Shown: one piece after another, positions 45,757 through 55,935 of the stretch | How the letters are laid out: every line of letters starts with the position of its first letter | How positions within the stretch are numbered: position 1 is the first letter of the stretch | NCBI GenBank assembly: GCA_029258515.1 | Contig: JARHYK010000018.1 | Location: 1-64,000, forward strand | Length of the DNA stretch: 64,000 bases | From: Clostridia bacterium | GTDB lineage: Bacteria > Bacillota > Clostridia > TANB77 > CAG-508 | Direction: 5' to 3' | Notes under the pieces: model-generated | Told to the model about the DNA's origin: nothing | Seen by the model: the letters and a program-made list of their open reading frames with translations, nothing else | The model's database searches: none | Made by a program: the position numbers and the translations under genes

Positions 45757-46818
45757 ATGATGAATTATATAAAGATAATATTAATAATCATAGGGGCATT
45801 AATTGGTGCTGGATTTGCATCTGGACAGGAAATATATGTGTTTTTTTATTCCTATGGAATAGAAGGAATGTTGGGGATAATAGTTTCTAGTTTCATTCTT
45901 GGGATAATAATATATAAATCATTAATAGTGATAAAAAAAAATAATATACGAAATTACAAAGAATTTTTAGAAAATATTATGCCTAAAAATATAAATGGAA
46001 AATTAAGAAAAAATATTGTTGATATAATTAATAAACTGACTAATATATTTATGCTAATAACATTTTACATTATGCTTGCTGGGTTTGGTGCGTATTTAAA
46101 TGAAAATATTAATGTGCCACAAATTATAGGTAGCATAATATTGGCGATAATTTGTATTATAATTTTATCAAAAGATTTAAGAGGTATAATTAAGATAAAT
46201 GAAGTAATTGTACCGGTATTAATTTTATTTATTTTTATATTAGGAATTTTGAGTTTGAAAAATTTAGAATTGAATTTATTTGATTTAAATAGTATTAAAA
46301 ATATACAAAAATATATTGTAAAAGTAAATAAAACTAATTGGTTAATTAGTGCTATACTATATGCAACATATAATAGTATTTTGTTGATTCCGGTTTTAAT
46401 AAGTATTAAAGATGTAATAGAAAAAGACTATTTGGAGAAAATATCATTTAGTGTTAGTGGATTAGTTTTTGTATTAGGAATAGCGATTTATATGTCTATG
46501 GTAAAAATAAATGTTGATATAAATAAGTTAGAAATGCCAGTAGCATATGTTGTCAGTAATCAATATGTAAATATAAAATTAGCTTATGGAATAGTAATTT
46601 TATCATCTATTTTGACAACAGCAGTATCAATAGGAAATGGGTTATTAAATAATATAATTGAAAAAAAAGATAATAAAATAATAGGACTGATAGTAATTTG
46701 TATAATTGGAGTTTTTATATCTCAAATAGGTTTTTCTAATTTAATTAGCTATTTATATCCAATGTTTGGTTATTTGGGAGTAATTATTTTTTTACTTATA
46801 AATTTAAAAGTAGAGTAG
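45757..46818 (+). CDS. YkvI-like membrane transporter
   Basis: A 353-residue protein with about ten hydrophobic helices. The opening IIGALIGAGFASGQEIYVFF is typical of the YkvI/COG3949 family, related to amino-acid/APC-fold transporters. The substrate is unknown. Its ribosome site lies in the 3' arm of the upstream hairpin, so expression may be low or conditional. Confidence 0.8.
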   Translation: MMNYIKIILIIIGALIGAGFASGQEIYVFFYSYGIEGMLGIIVSSFILGIIIYKSLIVIKKNNIRNYKEFLENIMPKNINGKLRKNIVDIINKLTNIFMLITFYIMLAGFGAYLNENINVPQIIGSIILAIICIIILSKDLRGIIKINEVIVPVLILFIFILGILSLKNLELNLFDLNSIKNIQKYIVKVNKTNWLISAILYATYNSILLIPVLISIKDVIEKDYLEKISFSVSGLVFVLGIAIYMSMVKINVDINKLEMPVAYVVSNQYVNIKLAYGIVILSSILTTAVSIGNGLLNNIIEKKDNKIIGLIVICIIGVFISQIGFSNLISYLYPMFGYLGVIIFLLINLKVE

Positions 46819-46954
46819 ATAAAAAGCAATAAATTGCGCTAATTTGATTTGAATATTTTAGTAAAGATTTAACTAAATATCAAAAAATATCTTGATTAAA
46901 AGAGAAAAAACTGATATAAATAAATTAACAAAAGAATAAAGAAGGGGATATAGT

Positions 46955-48136
46955 ATGAAAGATTTTTGGATTGAACCTCAAAGTAAGAACTTGAATAAGA
47001 AAAAAATAGTTATTACTTCTATAATAGCTATTATAGTTATAACTTTGATTAGTGTGATTTTAGTATATATAAACAATATACAATTTAGAGAGTGGGCTGA
47101 CAAAAAAGTTTTAAGAAAAGAAGTTAAACAGGATAAATTGGCTGTGATAGAATTAAAAGATGAAGAGAATTCTAAGGTATTTGCTTTTGAACAGTATATA
47201 GGGGTTTTAGGAAAAAATGAGTTTAGGATATACAATAGTACTGCAAAGGAAGAAAAAAAATTAAATGTAGAAATTTCAAATCCTATTTTTTCTTCTAATG
47301 GTAGATATTTGACAATAGCTGATGAAAATGGATCAAAAATATATTATATAGCTGATAAAAATATATTATGGGAGAAAGATTTAGAAGGAAATATAGTGCA
47401 AGTTGTTGTGAGCAAAAATGGATATTTAGCAGTTTCATGTTTAGATTCAGCACATAAAACAAATGTAAAAGTTTTTAATGAAAAAGGAGAATTACTATTT
47501 ACAACATTTATTTCAACGACAAGAGTTTGTGATATATCTATATCTAATGACAATAAGTATTTAGCTATAGCACAGATTGATACTTCTGGAATTGTAATTG
47601 AATCAAAAGTAGAAGTAATATCAATAGAGAAGGCTAAGACTATGCCAAATGATTCTAAAATATTGGTATATAAATTTGAAAATAATGAATTAATTACAAA
47701 TATACAATATCAAGATAAAAATAGACTTATTTGTATGTCTAAAGATAGAATAATTAAATTATTAGAAGATGGATCTCAAGAAGAAATAAATAGTAATAAA
47801 GAAAAAAAGCTTGCTTTTAAAACTATTGAGTTAAATAGTGATGTTGCAGTAGTGGAAGAAAAATCAACAAATTTATTTTCAGCTGATTCATTTGTGACAA
47901 TAATAAATACTGACAACAAAAGTCAAGTGAATTATACAGCTAAATTTGTTACAAAAGAAATTTACACATATAATAATATAATTGCTTTAAATTTGGGAAA
48001 TGAAATAGAGTTTATAAATACAAGTGGTTGGCTTATTAAAAGATACATGGCTAAGCAAGAAATATCAGATATTACTTTGTCTGGAAATTTAGCTGGTATT
48101 ATTTATAGGGATAAAATAGAGATAGTAAATTTATAA
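46955..48136 (+). CDS. DUF5711-family membrane-anchored beta-propeller-like protein
   Basis: A 393-residue protein with one N-terminal transmembrane helix (about residues 18-41), then repeated short strands of WD/beta-propeller type (SSNGRYLTIADENGSKIYYI; KNGYLAVSCLDSAHKTNVKVF; SNDNKYLAIAQIDTSGIVI), consistent with DUF5711. No catalytic motif is seen. It precedes the CvpA-like gene by 12 bases and an LCP gene farther on; a wall-related role is only a guess. Confidence 0.7.
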   Translation: MKDFWIEPQSKNLNKKKIVITSIIAIIVITLISVILVYINNIQFREWADKKVLRKEVKQDKLAVIELKDEENSKVFAFEQYIGVLGKNEFRIYNSTAKEEKKLNVEISNPIFSSNGRYLTIADENGSKIYYIADKNILWEKDLEGNIVQVVVSKNGYLAVSCLDSAHKTNVKVFNEKGELLFTTFISTTRVCDISISNDNKYLAIAQIDTSGIVIESKVEVISIEKAKTMPNDSKILVYKFENNELITNIQYQDKNRLICMSKDRIIKLLEDGSQEEINSNKEKKLAFKTIELNSDVAVVEEKSTNLFSADSFVTIINTDNKSQVNYTAKFVTKEIYTYNNIIALNLGNEIEFINTSGWLIKRYMAKQEISDITLSGNLAGIIYRDKIEIVNL

Positions 48137-48148
48137 GGAGGATGCATT

Positions 48149-48718
48149 ATGGTAGTAGATTTAATTATTGTTGCAACTTTGGCATTATCTATTTATTTAG
48201 GATATAAAAAGGGATTAATAGAACTTGGGATAAAGGCTATTTCGGTTATAATTGCATTGGTTATAACTTTAATCTTATATAGACCAATATCAGATTTTAT
48301 AATTAATAATACAAAATTAGATGATAAAATACAACAGACTATACTTAGTAAGAATAATGATGAGGCAGATAATAAAATTAAAAATGAAATATTACCAGAA
48401 GTGGCAAATCAATTAGCTGAAAATATAGTAAGAACAGGAATTATGTTGATTTTGTATTTTGTTATAAAAGTTTTATTAAGATTTATATCAGCATTAGCGA
48501 ATTTTATTGCAAAATTACCAATACTAAATCAATTTAACAAAATTGGTGGTATTTTATTTGGAACAATGAGAGGATTGATTTTGATATATGTGTTATTAAT
48601 AATTGTTAAATTTGTTGGTGAGATAAATCCAACTAATAAATTACATTTAGAAATTGAAAATTCTTTTATTGGTAAAGAAATGTACAATAAAAACGTAATC
48701 GAACTTTTTTTGGAATAA
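48149..48718 (+). CDS. CvpA family membrane protein
   Basis: A 189-residue membrane protein with four hydrophobic helices. LIIVATLALSIYLGYKKGLIELG at the start and FNKIGGILFGTMRGLILIYVLL fit the CvpA/colicin V production family. Its biochemical role is unclear. AAGGAGG precedes the ATG. Confidence 0.8.
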   Translation: MVVDLIIVATLALSIYLGYKKGLIELGIKAISVIIALVITLILYRPISDFIINNTKLDDKIQQTILSKNNDEADNKIKNEILPEVANQLAENIVRTGIMLILYFVIKVLLRFISALANFIAKLPILNQFNKIGGILFGTMRGLILIYVLLIIVKFVGEINPTNKLHLEIENSFIGKEMYNKNVIELFLE

Positions 48719-48731
48719 TCTAAATTTTAGG

Positions 48732-48760
48732 TTGTAAAATATAAATTATTTTGATATAAT
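48732..48760 (+). promoter_or_regulatory. Promoter of the LCP gene
   Basis: TTGTAA (48732-48737) and TATAAT (48755-48760) with a 17-base spacer. Confidence 0.65.
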
Positions 48761-48789
48761 GGTAGCATAAATTTTTGGGAGGAACAAAA

Positions 48790-50094
48790 GTGAAAATCAA
48801 ACAAAATAAAAAGAGAAAAATGAAATTGTGGAAAAAAATATTATTAGTAATTTTAGTAGGAATAGTTATTTTTGGAATATGTTTTGGGTATAAAACATAT
48901 AAAAATGGAGGAGGGCTTTCAGGAATGTTAGCAACAATGGTAGGACATGATGAACAGACAAAGAAAAATTTACCAGAATTAAAGTTATTACTTTTAGGGG
49001 TAAGTACAGATGAAAGTGATAATGCACCAGCAGACACAATTATGATAGTGTCATATAATCCAAATACTCAAAAAGCAAATTTATTATCAATTCCAAGAGA
49101 TACATATGTAGGAAAAAATAAGAATAAGGCTACTCCATCTGATAAAATAAATTGTTTATATAGTTTAGGAATCGATAAAATGTTAACTGCAGTAAATGAT
49201 CTTACAGGTTTAGATATTCATTATTATGCAGTTGTTAAAACAGAGGCTTTAATTAAATTGGTAGATGCAATTGGAGGAGTAGATTTTTATGTACCAATGA
49301 ATATGAAATATACAGATACATCACAAGATTTATTTATAGATCTTAAAGAAGGTATGCAAAAAATTGATGGAAATAAGGCAGAACAGTTACTAAGATTTAG
49401 AAAAAATGATAATAACACAACATACTCTGAAGAATATGGTGGCAATGATACAGGAAGAATGAGAACTCAAAGAGAGTTTATAGAAGCAGTATTAAAACAA
49501 ACTTTAAGACCAAGTAATGTGTTTAAATTAGGAGAAATTTTGGACATTGCTAATAAGTATTTAGAAACAAATTTAGATATGGGTTATTTAAAAGATTATA
49601 TTCCATATGCAGTTGAATTTAGTACAGAAAATCTAACAACAGGAGTTATTCCTGGAATTAATAATCAATTACCTCCTACAAGTAAAAAATGGTGGTTTTT
49701 TGAACCAAATAAAAAAGAAATGGAAGAATTAATTCATGGAGTTTTCTATACTGAGACTGAAGAAAATAAAAATGAGAATGAAGTTGATTCGAATCAAGTA
49801 GTTACATCAAAAATAGCAAAATCGGAAATAAAATTAGAAGTCTTAAATGGAACAGGTAAATCTTCTAATTTGCAACAAGCAGTTAAAATATTAAAACAAA
49901 ATGGATTTAAAGTAACAAAAACAGGAAATACTTCTCAAATTTCTAAAACAATAATAACAAATAAAAAAGAAATTGACAATGAAACAATTCAAGAGATTAA
50001 ATCAATTTTAAGTACAGGAAATATTACAAATAATAAAAATTTAAGCAGCAAAGTAGATATAACAATAATAATAGGTAGTGATTTTAATAAATAA
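48790..50094 (+). CDS. LytR-CpsA-Psr (LCP) family protein
   Basis: A 434-residue enzyme that attaches teichoic acids or other polymers to peptidoglycan, outside the cell. It has an N-terminal membrane helix (about residues 15-35), the LCP domain with LLLGVSTDE, ADTIMIVSYNP and the conserved SIPRDTYV, and a C-terminal LytR_C domain (KLEVLNGTGKSSNLQQAV). The GTG at 48790 has GGGAGG upstream. The frame is open farther upstream, without a ribosome site. Confidence 0.93.
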   Translation: MKIKQNKKRKMKLWKKILLVILVGIVIFGICFGYKTYKNGGGLSGMLATMVGHDEQTKKNLPELKLLLLGVSTDESDNAPADTIMIVSYNPNTQKANLLSIPRDTYVGKNKNKATPSDKINCLYSLGIDKMLTAVNDLTGLDIHYYAVVKTEALIKLVDAIGGVDFYVPMNMKYTDTSQDLFIDLKEGMQKIDGNKAEQLLRFRKNDNNTTYSEEYGGNDTGRMRTQREFIEAVLKQTLRPSNVFKLGEILDIANKYLETNLDMGYLKDYIPYAVEFSTENLTTGVIPGINNQLPPTSKKWWFFEPNKKEMEELIHGVFYTETEENKNENEVDSNQVVTSKIAKSEIKLEVLNGTGKSSNLQQAVKILKQNGFKVTKTGNTSQISKTIITNKKEIDNETIQEIKSILSTGNITNNKNLSSKVDITIIIGSDFNK

Positions 50095-50096
50095 AA

Positions 50097-50131
50097 TAGT
50101 GCCCTATTTTGTAGGGCACTATAATTTTTTC
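50097..50131 (+). terminator. Terminator after the LCP gene
   Basis: TAGTGCCCT (50097-50105) pairs with AGGGCACTA (50113-50121), followed by TAATTTTTT. It could also serve the convergent dac gene ending at 50149. Confidence 0.88.
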
Positions 50132-50148
50132 AAATTTTTATAATAAAT

Positions 50149-51378
50149 TTAATTTTTATTCTTTTTTTCAGCATTCCAGAAAAAAACAGCAAATAGTATA
50201 ATAATAATAGTAATCAATAATAATATTTGTAAAAAATACGTTTTAGATGTAGAAACTTCTACGTTTGTTTCTGCTATTAAATTGGCAGAATAATTCTTAT
50301 CGTCTATTATATATGTTGCATTCCCTAAGACTTTTCCTTTGGCGATTGGCGCTAATGGTAGGCTTTTTAATGTTATTTGTGGCAAAATATTTTCACTAGA
50401 ATTATTTATATTGGTAAATACATCTATATTAGTATCTAAAATTAGATTTAAGTTTTTAGTTTCTGTGGTACCGTTTTGAATAGTGATATTTGTTATTATG
50501 CTTCCTTTTTTGGCTATAGTTTTATATGCATAATTTGAAAAACCATATTCAAATAAATTTTTTGTTTCATTAAATCTAATATCTGAAGTACTAGCCCCTA
50601 AAATAACACAAGTGTAATTTAATCCATTCTTGTTTGCGATTGAGACAAGACAATTTTTGGCTTGGGATGTAAATCCAGTTTTGCAAGCTACAATTTGAGG
50701 GTAATAAAATGATGTAGTAGAGTTTTTATCTAATATCATTGCATTTGTATTAGTGAAATACCTTTCACTACTGATGTTAGTAGGTGGGATTTTACAAGAT
50801 TGTAAGCTGGAATATTTTTTAAAAGTAGCATTTTGATAGCAGTATTGCATTAAAAGAGCTATATCGTAAGCCGTTGAGTAATGATTATCATTGTGCATAC
50901 CACTAGGATTTGTAAAATGTGTGTTGTTTAAATTTAATTCTTTACATTTTTGATTCATTCTATTGGCAAAAGCTTCTAGTGAATTATCCATATGAACTGC
51001 TAGAACATTTGCTGCATCATTTGCTGAATGTACTAATAATAATTTTAATAAAGAATCGATTGATATTTCTTCATTTGGTTTTAAGTTGGCAATGCTATAT
51101 CCAGCAGGAATTGAAGAGATTGCTTCTTCTTTTACTTTTACAATATCATTTAAATTAGTATTTTCTATTGCCAAAATAGCTGTTAGTATTTTTGTTATAC
51201 TTGCTGGTTCTAATTTTTTGTGAATGTCTTTTTCAAATAATATTTTCTTTGTAGAATTTTCCATTAAAATAGCAGAATTAGATGTTATATTTGGATTTTC
51301 TTGAAATGCAAGAGATTTAATATTATAGCTACATAAGATAAATAATATTGATAATAATATAATTTTTTTAAATTTCAA
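50149..51378 (-). CDS. D-alanyl-D-alanine carboxypeptidase (DacF/penicillin-binding protein 5 family)
   Basis: A 409-residue serine peptidase that trims the terminal D-Ala from peptidoglycan. Active-site motifs are complete: SITK (S-x-x-K) in EPASITKILTA, SAN in HSANDAANVLA, and KTG in CKTGFT. It has an N-terminal signal peptide, a C-terminal PBP5-type beta domain, and a final membrane helix. In B. subtilis DacF acts in the forespore, but I cannot tell which paralogue this is. Confidence 0.93.
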   Translation of the reverse strand: MKFKKIILLSILFILCSYNIKSLAFQENPNITSNSAILMENSTKKILFEKDIHKKLEPASITKILTAILAIENTNLNDIVKVKEEAISSIPAGYSIANLKPNEEISIDSLLKLLLVHSANDAANVLAVHMDNSLEAFANRMNQKCKELNLNNTHFTNPSGMHNDNHYSTAYDIALLMQYCYQNATFKKYSSLQSCKIPPTNISSERYFTNTNAMILDKNSTTSFYYPQIVACKTGFTSQAKNCLVSIANKNGLNYTCVILGASTSDIRFNETKNLFEYGFSNYAYKTIAKKGSIITNITIQNGTTETKNLNLILDTNIDVFTNINNSSENILPQITLKSLPLAPIAKGKVLGNATYIIDDKNYSANLIAETNVEVSTSKTYFLQILLLITIIIILFAVFFWNAEKKNKN

Positions 51379-51470
51379 TTTTTAACTCCTTATTTTAAAC
51401 TAAGATATAATATACAGTATTTTTGAAAATAAATCAAGAGAAGATTAAATAAAGAAAGAAGGTTAGATAA

Positions 51471-52133
51471 ATGAATGATTTAAATAATAGAAAGAAAAAA
51501 AACATAATTTTAATTGTAATGATTATTATCGCTTTGAGCACTTTATTTTTTATAATTAAAGAAAATGATAGTGATAATGAAGAAAAAGTAGTTTGTATGG
51601 AAGATAGTGAAAAGAAGGAAAAAGAGGATGAATTATCAAATACAAATGAAGAGGAAGTAGAAAAAAAGCAAGAGTTGGTTATGGTACATGTTACTGGAGA
51701 AGTGAAAAAGGAGGGAGTATATTCTTTAATAAAGGGAAGTAGAATAAAGGATGCTGTTGATATGGCAGGTGGAATAACAGAAAAAGCATGTATTGAAAAT
51801 ATTAATTTTGCTGCTAAATTAGAAGATGAAATGAGAATAAAAATTCCAAATAAAGAGGAAGTGGAAAATAAAAAAGAACTAGAGAAAGATACATGTTCAG
51901 AAATAAAAATGAAAGACGAGAGTATAAAAAAATCAAAAAAAGTTAAGATTAATATTAATAAAGCGACCAAAGAGGAATTAGAAAGTATTAGTAGTGTGGG
52001 GCCATCTACTGCTGATAAAATTATAAAGCATAGAAACGAAAATGGTAAGTTTAAAAATATCGAAGATATTAAAAAGGTGAAAGGGATTGGAGAAAGCAAG
52101 TTTCAAAATATGAAAGATGAAATCGAAGTTTGA
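51471..52133 (+). CDS. comEA: ComEA-like DNA-binding competence protein
   Basis: A 220-residue protein with an N-terminal membrane helix (about residues 10-25), an SLBB domain (VMVHVTGEVKKEGVYSLIKG) and a C-terminal pair of helix-hairpin-helix motifs (ININKATKEELESISSVG; VKGIGESKFQNM). ComEA binds incoming DNA at the membrane in natural transformation. comEC and other competence genes are not in this window. It is also common in clostridia that have not been shown to be transformable. Confidence 0.9.
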   Translation: MNDLNNRKKKNIILIVMIIIALSTLFFIIKENDSDNEEKVVCMEDSEKKEKEDELSNTNEEEVEKKQELVMVHVTGEVKKEGVYSLIKGSRIKDAVDMAGGITEKACIENINFAAKLEDEMRIKIPNKEEVENKKELEKDTCSEIKMKDESIKKSKKVKININKATKEELESISSVGPSTADKIIKHRNENGKFKNIEDIKKVKGIGESKFQNMKDEIEV

Positions 52134-52192
52134 TTGTAAATAAAGTTAAAAAAGAAAATATTAATAGATATTTATAAAATTATGTTTTAGAC

Positions 52193-52221
52193 TTGAAAAA
52201 TTGTTTAAAATATAGTATAAG
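52193..52221 (+). promoter_or_regulatory. Promoter of the nucleotide-sugar genes
   Basis: TTGAAA (52193-52198) and TATAAG (52216-52221), spacer 17, 69 bases before the UDPGP gene. Confidence 0.55.
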
Positions 52222-52289
52222 TATTATAAGCATTGCTAAATGGATGTTTAATAGAATTTTTATTATAAAATTTAGAGAGGAAGATTTTA

Positions 52290-53540
52290 ATGGACAAGAA
52301 TTTAGGAGAAATAACTGCATTATTAAAAAAATATAATCAAGAGCAGTTATTGAATGAATATGAAAATTTAGATGAACAAAAGAAAAAAATGTTATTAGAA
52401 CAAATAGAAAATATTGATTTTGAATTGATGAATCATTTATATTTGACTACTAAAGGGGAGAATAAGAATCAAAGTGATACTATTACTCCTATAGATTATT
52501 TAGATAAAAACAAGTTATATGATGATTACAAATATTATGATAACATAGGAAAAAAGGCAATAGAAGAAGGAAAATTAGTTGCTGTTACTATGGCAGGAGG
52601 ACAAGGGACTAGACTAGGTCATACAGGGCCAAAAGGAACTTTTGATATAGGACTTCCTTCTCATAAATCATTATTTGAATTATTAAGTGATTCTTTAAAA
52701 GAAGCAGGAAAAAGATATGATGTTACAATTCCTTGGTTTATAATGACAAGTAAAGAAAATCATAAAGCTACTGTTGAATTTTTTGAAAAACATAGATTTT
52801 TTGGATATCAAAAAAACAAGAATTTATTTTTCTTTAATCAAGGTCAATTGCCAATGATGGATACAGAAGGAAAAATTTTAATTGGAGAAGATGGATTAGT
52901 TAAGTTAGCAGCAGATGGTCATGGTGGAATTTACGAAGCTTTAGTTAAAAATAAAATGACAGATAAAATGAGAGAATTAGGAGCTGAATGGGTATTTATT
53001 GGTGGTGTTGATAATTGTCTTGTTAGAATGGTTGATGCTGTTTTAATGGGAATTGCTATTGATAAAGAAGTAACTGTTGCTTGTAAATCAGTTGTAAAAG
53101 CAAATCCACATGAAAAAGTTGGAGTTTTTTGCAAGAAAAATGGAAAACCTAATGTAGTTGAATATTCTGAAATTACAGATGAAATGGCTGAGGCTAGAGA
53201 TGAAGATGGAGAACTTTTATATGGGGAATCACATATTTTGTGTAATTTGTTTAGTGTAGATGCTGTTGAAAGAATGGGAGCTAGACCATTACCTTATCAT
53301 GTGGCATATAAAAAAGCTAAATATTTAGATAAAGATGGAAATTTAGTAGTACCGGATTCACCCAATGCATATAAGTTTGAAGCATTTTTATTTGATGCTT
53401 TTGGAGAAGTTGATGATATGGCTGTTTTAAGAGTAAATAGAGAAGAAGAATTTGCACCTGTTAAAAATTCAGACGATGCTGGTGTAGATTGCCCAAAAAC
53501 TGCTAGAAAATTGTATATGAATCTACATGGGGACAAATAA
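52290..53540 (+). CDS. UDPGP-family nucleotidyltransferase (UTP-glucose/GlcNAc-1-phosphate uridylyltransferase)
   Basis: A 416-residue eukaryotic-type UDP-sugar pyrophosphorylase. The nucleotide-binding stretch VAVTMAGGQGTRLGHTGPKG and GGVDNCLVRMVDAVLMG are typical. The family makes UDP-glucose or UDP-GlcNAc; which one cannot be told from sequence reading alone. It lies upstream of a phosphoglucomutase-like gene, so UDP-glucose for glycolipid and wall polymers is likely (inference). Confidence 0.85.
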   Translation: MDKNLGEITALLKKYNQEQLLNEYENLDEQKKKMLLEQIENIDFELMNHLYLTTKGENKNQSDTITPIDYLDKNKLYDDYKYYDNIGKKAIEEGKLVAVTMAGGQGTRLGHTGPKGTFDIGLPSHKSLFELLSDSLKEAGKRYDVTIPWFIMTSKENHKATVEFFEKHRFFGYQKNKNLFFFNQGQLPMMDTEGKILIGEDGLVKLAADGHGGIYEALVKNKMTDKMRELGAEWVFIGGVDNCLVRMVDAVLMGIAIDKEVTVACKSVVKANPHEKVGVFCKKNGKPNVVEYSEITDEMAEARDEDGELLYGESHILCNLFSVDAVERMGARPLPYHVAYKKAKYLDKDGNLVVPDSPNAYKFEAFLFDAFGEVDDMAVLRVNREEEFAPVKNSDDAGVDCPKTARKLYMNLHGDK

Positions 53541-53597
53541 AATATATTTTGTCCCTTTTGGGCTTTAAAAGTAAATTAGGAAAAGAGGTTAGGTAAA

Positions 53598-55328
53598 ATG
53601 GAAAAGTATATGGAAGAATACAAAAGATGGTGTGAAAGTGATGAGTTTGATGAAGAAACTAAAATGGAACTTTTAAATATAAAAGGTGATGAAAAAGAAA
53701 TAGAAGATAGATTTTATAAAGAATTGGAATTTGGAACTGCTGGGTTAAGAGGAATTATCGGAGCAGGGACTAATAGAATGAATAAATATACAGTAGGAAG
53801 AGCAACTCAAGGATTAGCAAATTATATCTTGGCTCAAGGAACTTCTAAAAAGGGTGTTGCAATTAGTTATGATTCAAGAATTATGTCTAAAGAGTTTAGT
53901 GAACAAACTGCATTGATTTTAAATGCAAATGGAATTAAAACATATTTATTTGAAAATCTTAGACCTGTTCCTGAATTATCATTTGCGGTTCGTGAACTTA
54001 AATGTACTGCTGGTATTATGATTACGGCTAGTCATAATCCACCAAAATATAATGGATATAAAGTGTATTGGGATGATGGTTCTCAAATTGTTGCACCAAG
54101 AGATGTAGAAATTATTGAAAATGTTAAAAATGTTAAGAATTTTACAGAAATAAAAATGATTGATAGAAAAACTGCAGAAGATAAAGGTTTATTTAATATT
54201 ATAGGAAAAGAAATGGATGATAAATATCTTGGGAAGTTAGAAAGCTTAGTATTAAATCCAGAAATCGTAAAAGAAGAAGGAAAGAATTTAAAGGTTGTTT
54301 ATACTCCTTTACATGGAACTGGAAATACTATTGCTGAGAGATTGCTAAAAGAGATAGGTATTCAAAATTTATATGTTGTTCCTGAACAAAAAGAACCAGA
54401 TGGAAAATTCCCAACTGTTGATTATCCTAATCCAGAAGATCCAAAAGCTTTTAAATTGGCATTAGAATTGGCTAAAAAAGTTGATGCAGATGTTGTTTTG
54501 GCAACTGATCCAGATGCTGACAGATTAGGTGTTTTTGCTAAAGACAGTGTTAGTGGAGAATATATGAGTTATACAGGAAATATGTCTGCTTTATTAATAG
54601 CAGAGTATCGTATTTCTCAAATGAAACAAAAAGGAATGCTACCTGATAAAGGAATGATTATAAAAACTATTGTTTCTTCAAATTTAACAGATGCTATTGC
54701 TGAAAATTATAATTTGAAATTATTCGAAGTTTTAACAGGATTTAAAAATATAGGTGCAATTATGAGAAAGGCAGAAGAAACTAACTCTAATCAATATGTA
54801 TTTGGATTTGAAGAAAGTTATGGATGCTTAATTGGTGATTATGCGAGGGATAAAGATGGAATTGCTGCTGTTATGGCTCTTTGTGAGGCGGCTTGTTTTG
54901 CTAAATCAGAAGGCAAAACTTTATGGGACATGATGAATGATATTTATGAAAAATATGGATATTATATGGAAACTCAAGTTGCTATTATTAGAGAGGGTAG
55001 TGAAGGTGCTAAGGAAATTCAAGAAATGATGACTAAAACTAGAAACAAAGAAGTTAAAAAAATAGGAGATTTAAAAGTTTTAGAATTTAAAGATGTATAT
55101 GAAGATTATGTTAAAAATATGATCAATGGTGAAGTTACTAAAACAGGATTACCAAAGTCTAATGTTTTATATTATGAGTTAGAAAATAATAGTTGGTGTT
55201 GTGTTAGACCTTCAGGTACAGAACCTAAGATTAAGCTTTATATGGGAGTTAAAGGTAAAAATGAAGAAGAGGCTAAGAAAAAATTAGAAGTTTTAAAAAG
55301 TGCAATGGTTAAAGTAGTTACTGAATAA
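53598..55328 (+). CDS. pgcA: Phosphoglucomutase/phosphomannomutase
   Basis: A 576-residue alpha-D-phosphohexomutase. The phosphoserine loop TASHNPPKYNGYKVYW, the metal-binding ATDPDADRLGV and the sugar loop FEESYGCLIGDY, with the C-terminal CVRPSGTEPKIKLYM, are all present. It converts glucose 6-phosphate to glucose 1-phosphate, the substrate for the preceding gene product. The ribosome site is GGAAAAGAGG. Confidence 0.93.
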   Translation: MEKYMEEYKRWCESDEFDEETKMELLNIKGDEKEIEDRFYKELEFGTAGLRGIIGAGTNRMNKYTVGRATQGLANYILAQGTSKKGVAISYDSRIMSKEFSEQTALILNANGIKTYLFENLRPVPELSFAVRELKCTAGIMITASHNPPKYNGYKVYWDDGSQIVAPRDVEIIENVKNVKNFTEIKMIDRKTAEDKGLFNIIGKEMDDKYLGKLESLVLNPEIVKEEGKNLKVVYTPLHGTGNTIAERLLKEIGIQNLYVVPEQKEPDGKFPTVDYPNPEDPKAFKLALELAKKVDADVVLATDPDADRLGVFAKDSVSGEYMSYTGNMSALLIAEYRISQMKQKGMLPDKGMIIKTIVSSNLTDAIAENYNLKLFEVLTGFKNIGAIMRKAEETNSNQYVFGFEESYGCLIGDYARDKDGIAAVMALCEAACFAKSEGKTLWDMMNDIYEKYGYYMETQVAIIREGSEGAKEIQEMMTKTRNKEVKKIGDLKVLEFKDVYEDYVKNMINGEVTKTGLPKSNVLYYELENNSWCCVRPSGTEPKIKLYMGVKGKNEEEAKKKLEVLKSAMVKVVTE

Positions 55329-55335
55329 TAAGTAA

Positions 55336-55378
55336 AAAACGATAATGCTTTTAGTAAAAGCGTTATCGTTTTTTCTAA
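55336..55378. terminator. Bidirectional terminator after pgcA
   Basis: AAAAAACGATAATGCTTTT (55336-55354) pairs with AAAAGCGTTATCGTTTTTT (55358-55376), with one mismatch. It also ends the convergent orphan gene at 55382. Confidence 0.88.
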
Positions 55379-55381
55379 TTA

Positions 55382-55912
55382 TTAGGGTTGAAGATAGTGC
55401 TTACAATCAATTACAATAAATGAACAATGCTTTGCATTAATTGTTTCATAACCTATTGTAATCCACTCATAATCCTCAATTTTAGCGTTATAGTCTCTGA
55501 CTTTTGCACAACCTTTATTTTCATCTGTACTCGCACTCAAACGTTGACAAATTATAGAAGAGATTGCACATAAGTGAATTCCTAGCAGAGCTGAACTTGT
55601 TATGTGAAGACTATATGGGATTTGTGTTACATAATATTCTTCATGTTGCTTAAATATGAAATAAGGTAATATTTGATTTCTTATTTTAGCTAAATCAGAT
55701 TTAGTAACTTTTTGAAGTTCAAGTGATATATTTTCTGATGTCTCACTAATTAATTCTCTATAAAGAAGTTTTTTAGTACTTTTATGATATGCGTTTTTAA
55801 AAGTTCTTGCTATTTGAGTAAAATTTAAAGTACTAATCCGGCTATGTGTTAGTTCAATATTTTCGTAATCAAATGTAGTGATTGTTTTGGTGTTAAACAC
55901 AGTAGATGTCAT
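55382..55912 (-). CDS. Orphan hypothetical protein, possibly acquired
   Basis: I do not recognise this 176-residue protein. It has a hydrophobic patch near residues 105-122, scattered cysteines, and no clear catalytic motif. AGGAGG stands 9 bases before the ATG. Its DNA uses more C than the genes around it, for example codons ACC, CGG, AAC, CTG and GCG, which suggests transfer from elsewhere. It is a single-gene unit with its own consensus promoter and terminator. Confidence 0.6.
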   Translation of the reverse strand: MTSTVFNTKTITTFDYENIELTHSRISTLNFTQIARTFKNAYHKSTKKLLYRELISETSENISLELQKVTKSDLAKIRNQILPYFIFKQHEEYYVTQIPYSLHITSSALLGIHLCAISSIICQRLSASTDENKGCAKVRDYNAKIEDYEWITIGYETINAKHCSFIVIDCKHYLQP

Positions 55913-55935
55913 TATATAAGTCCTCCTAATATTAG

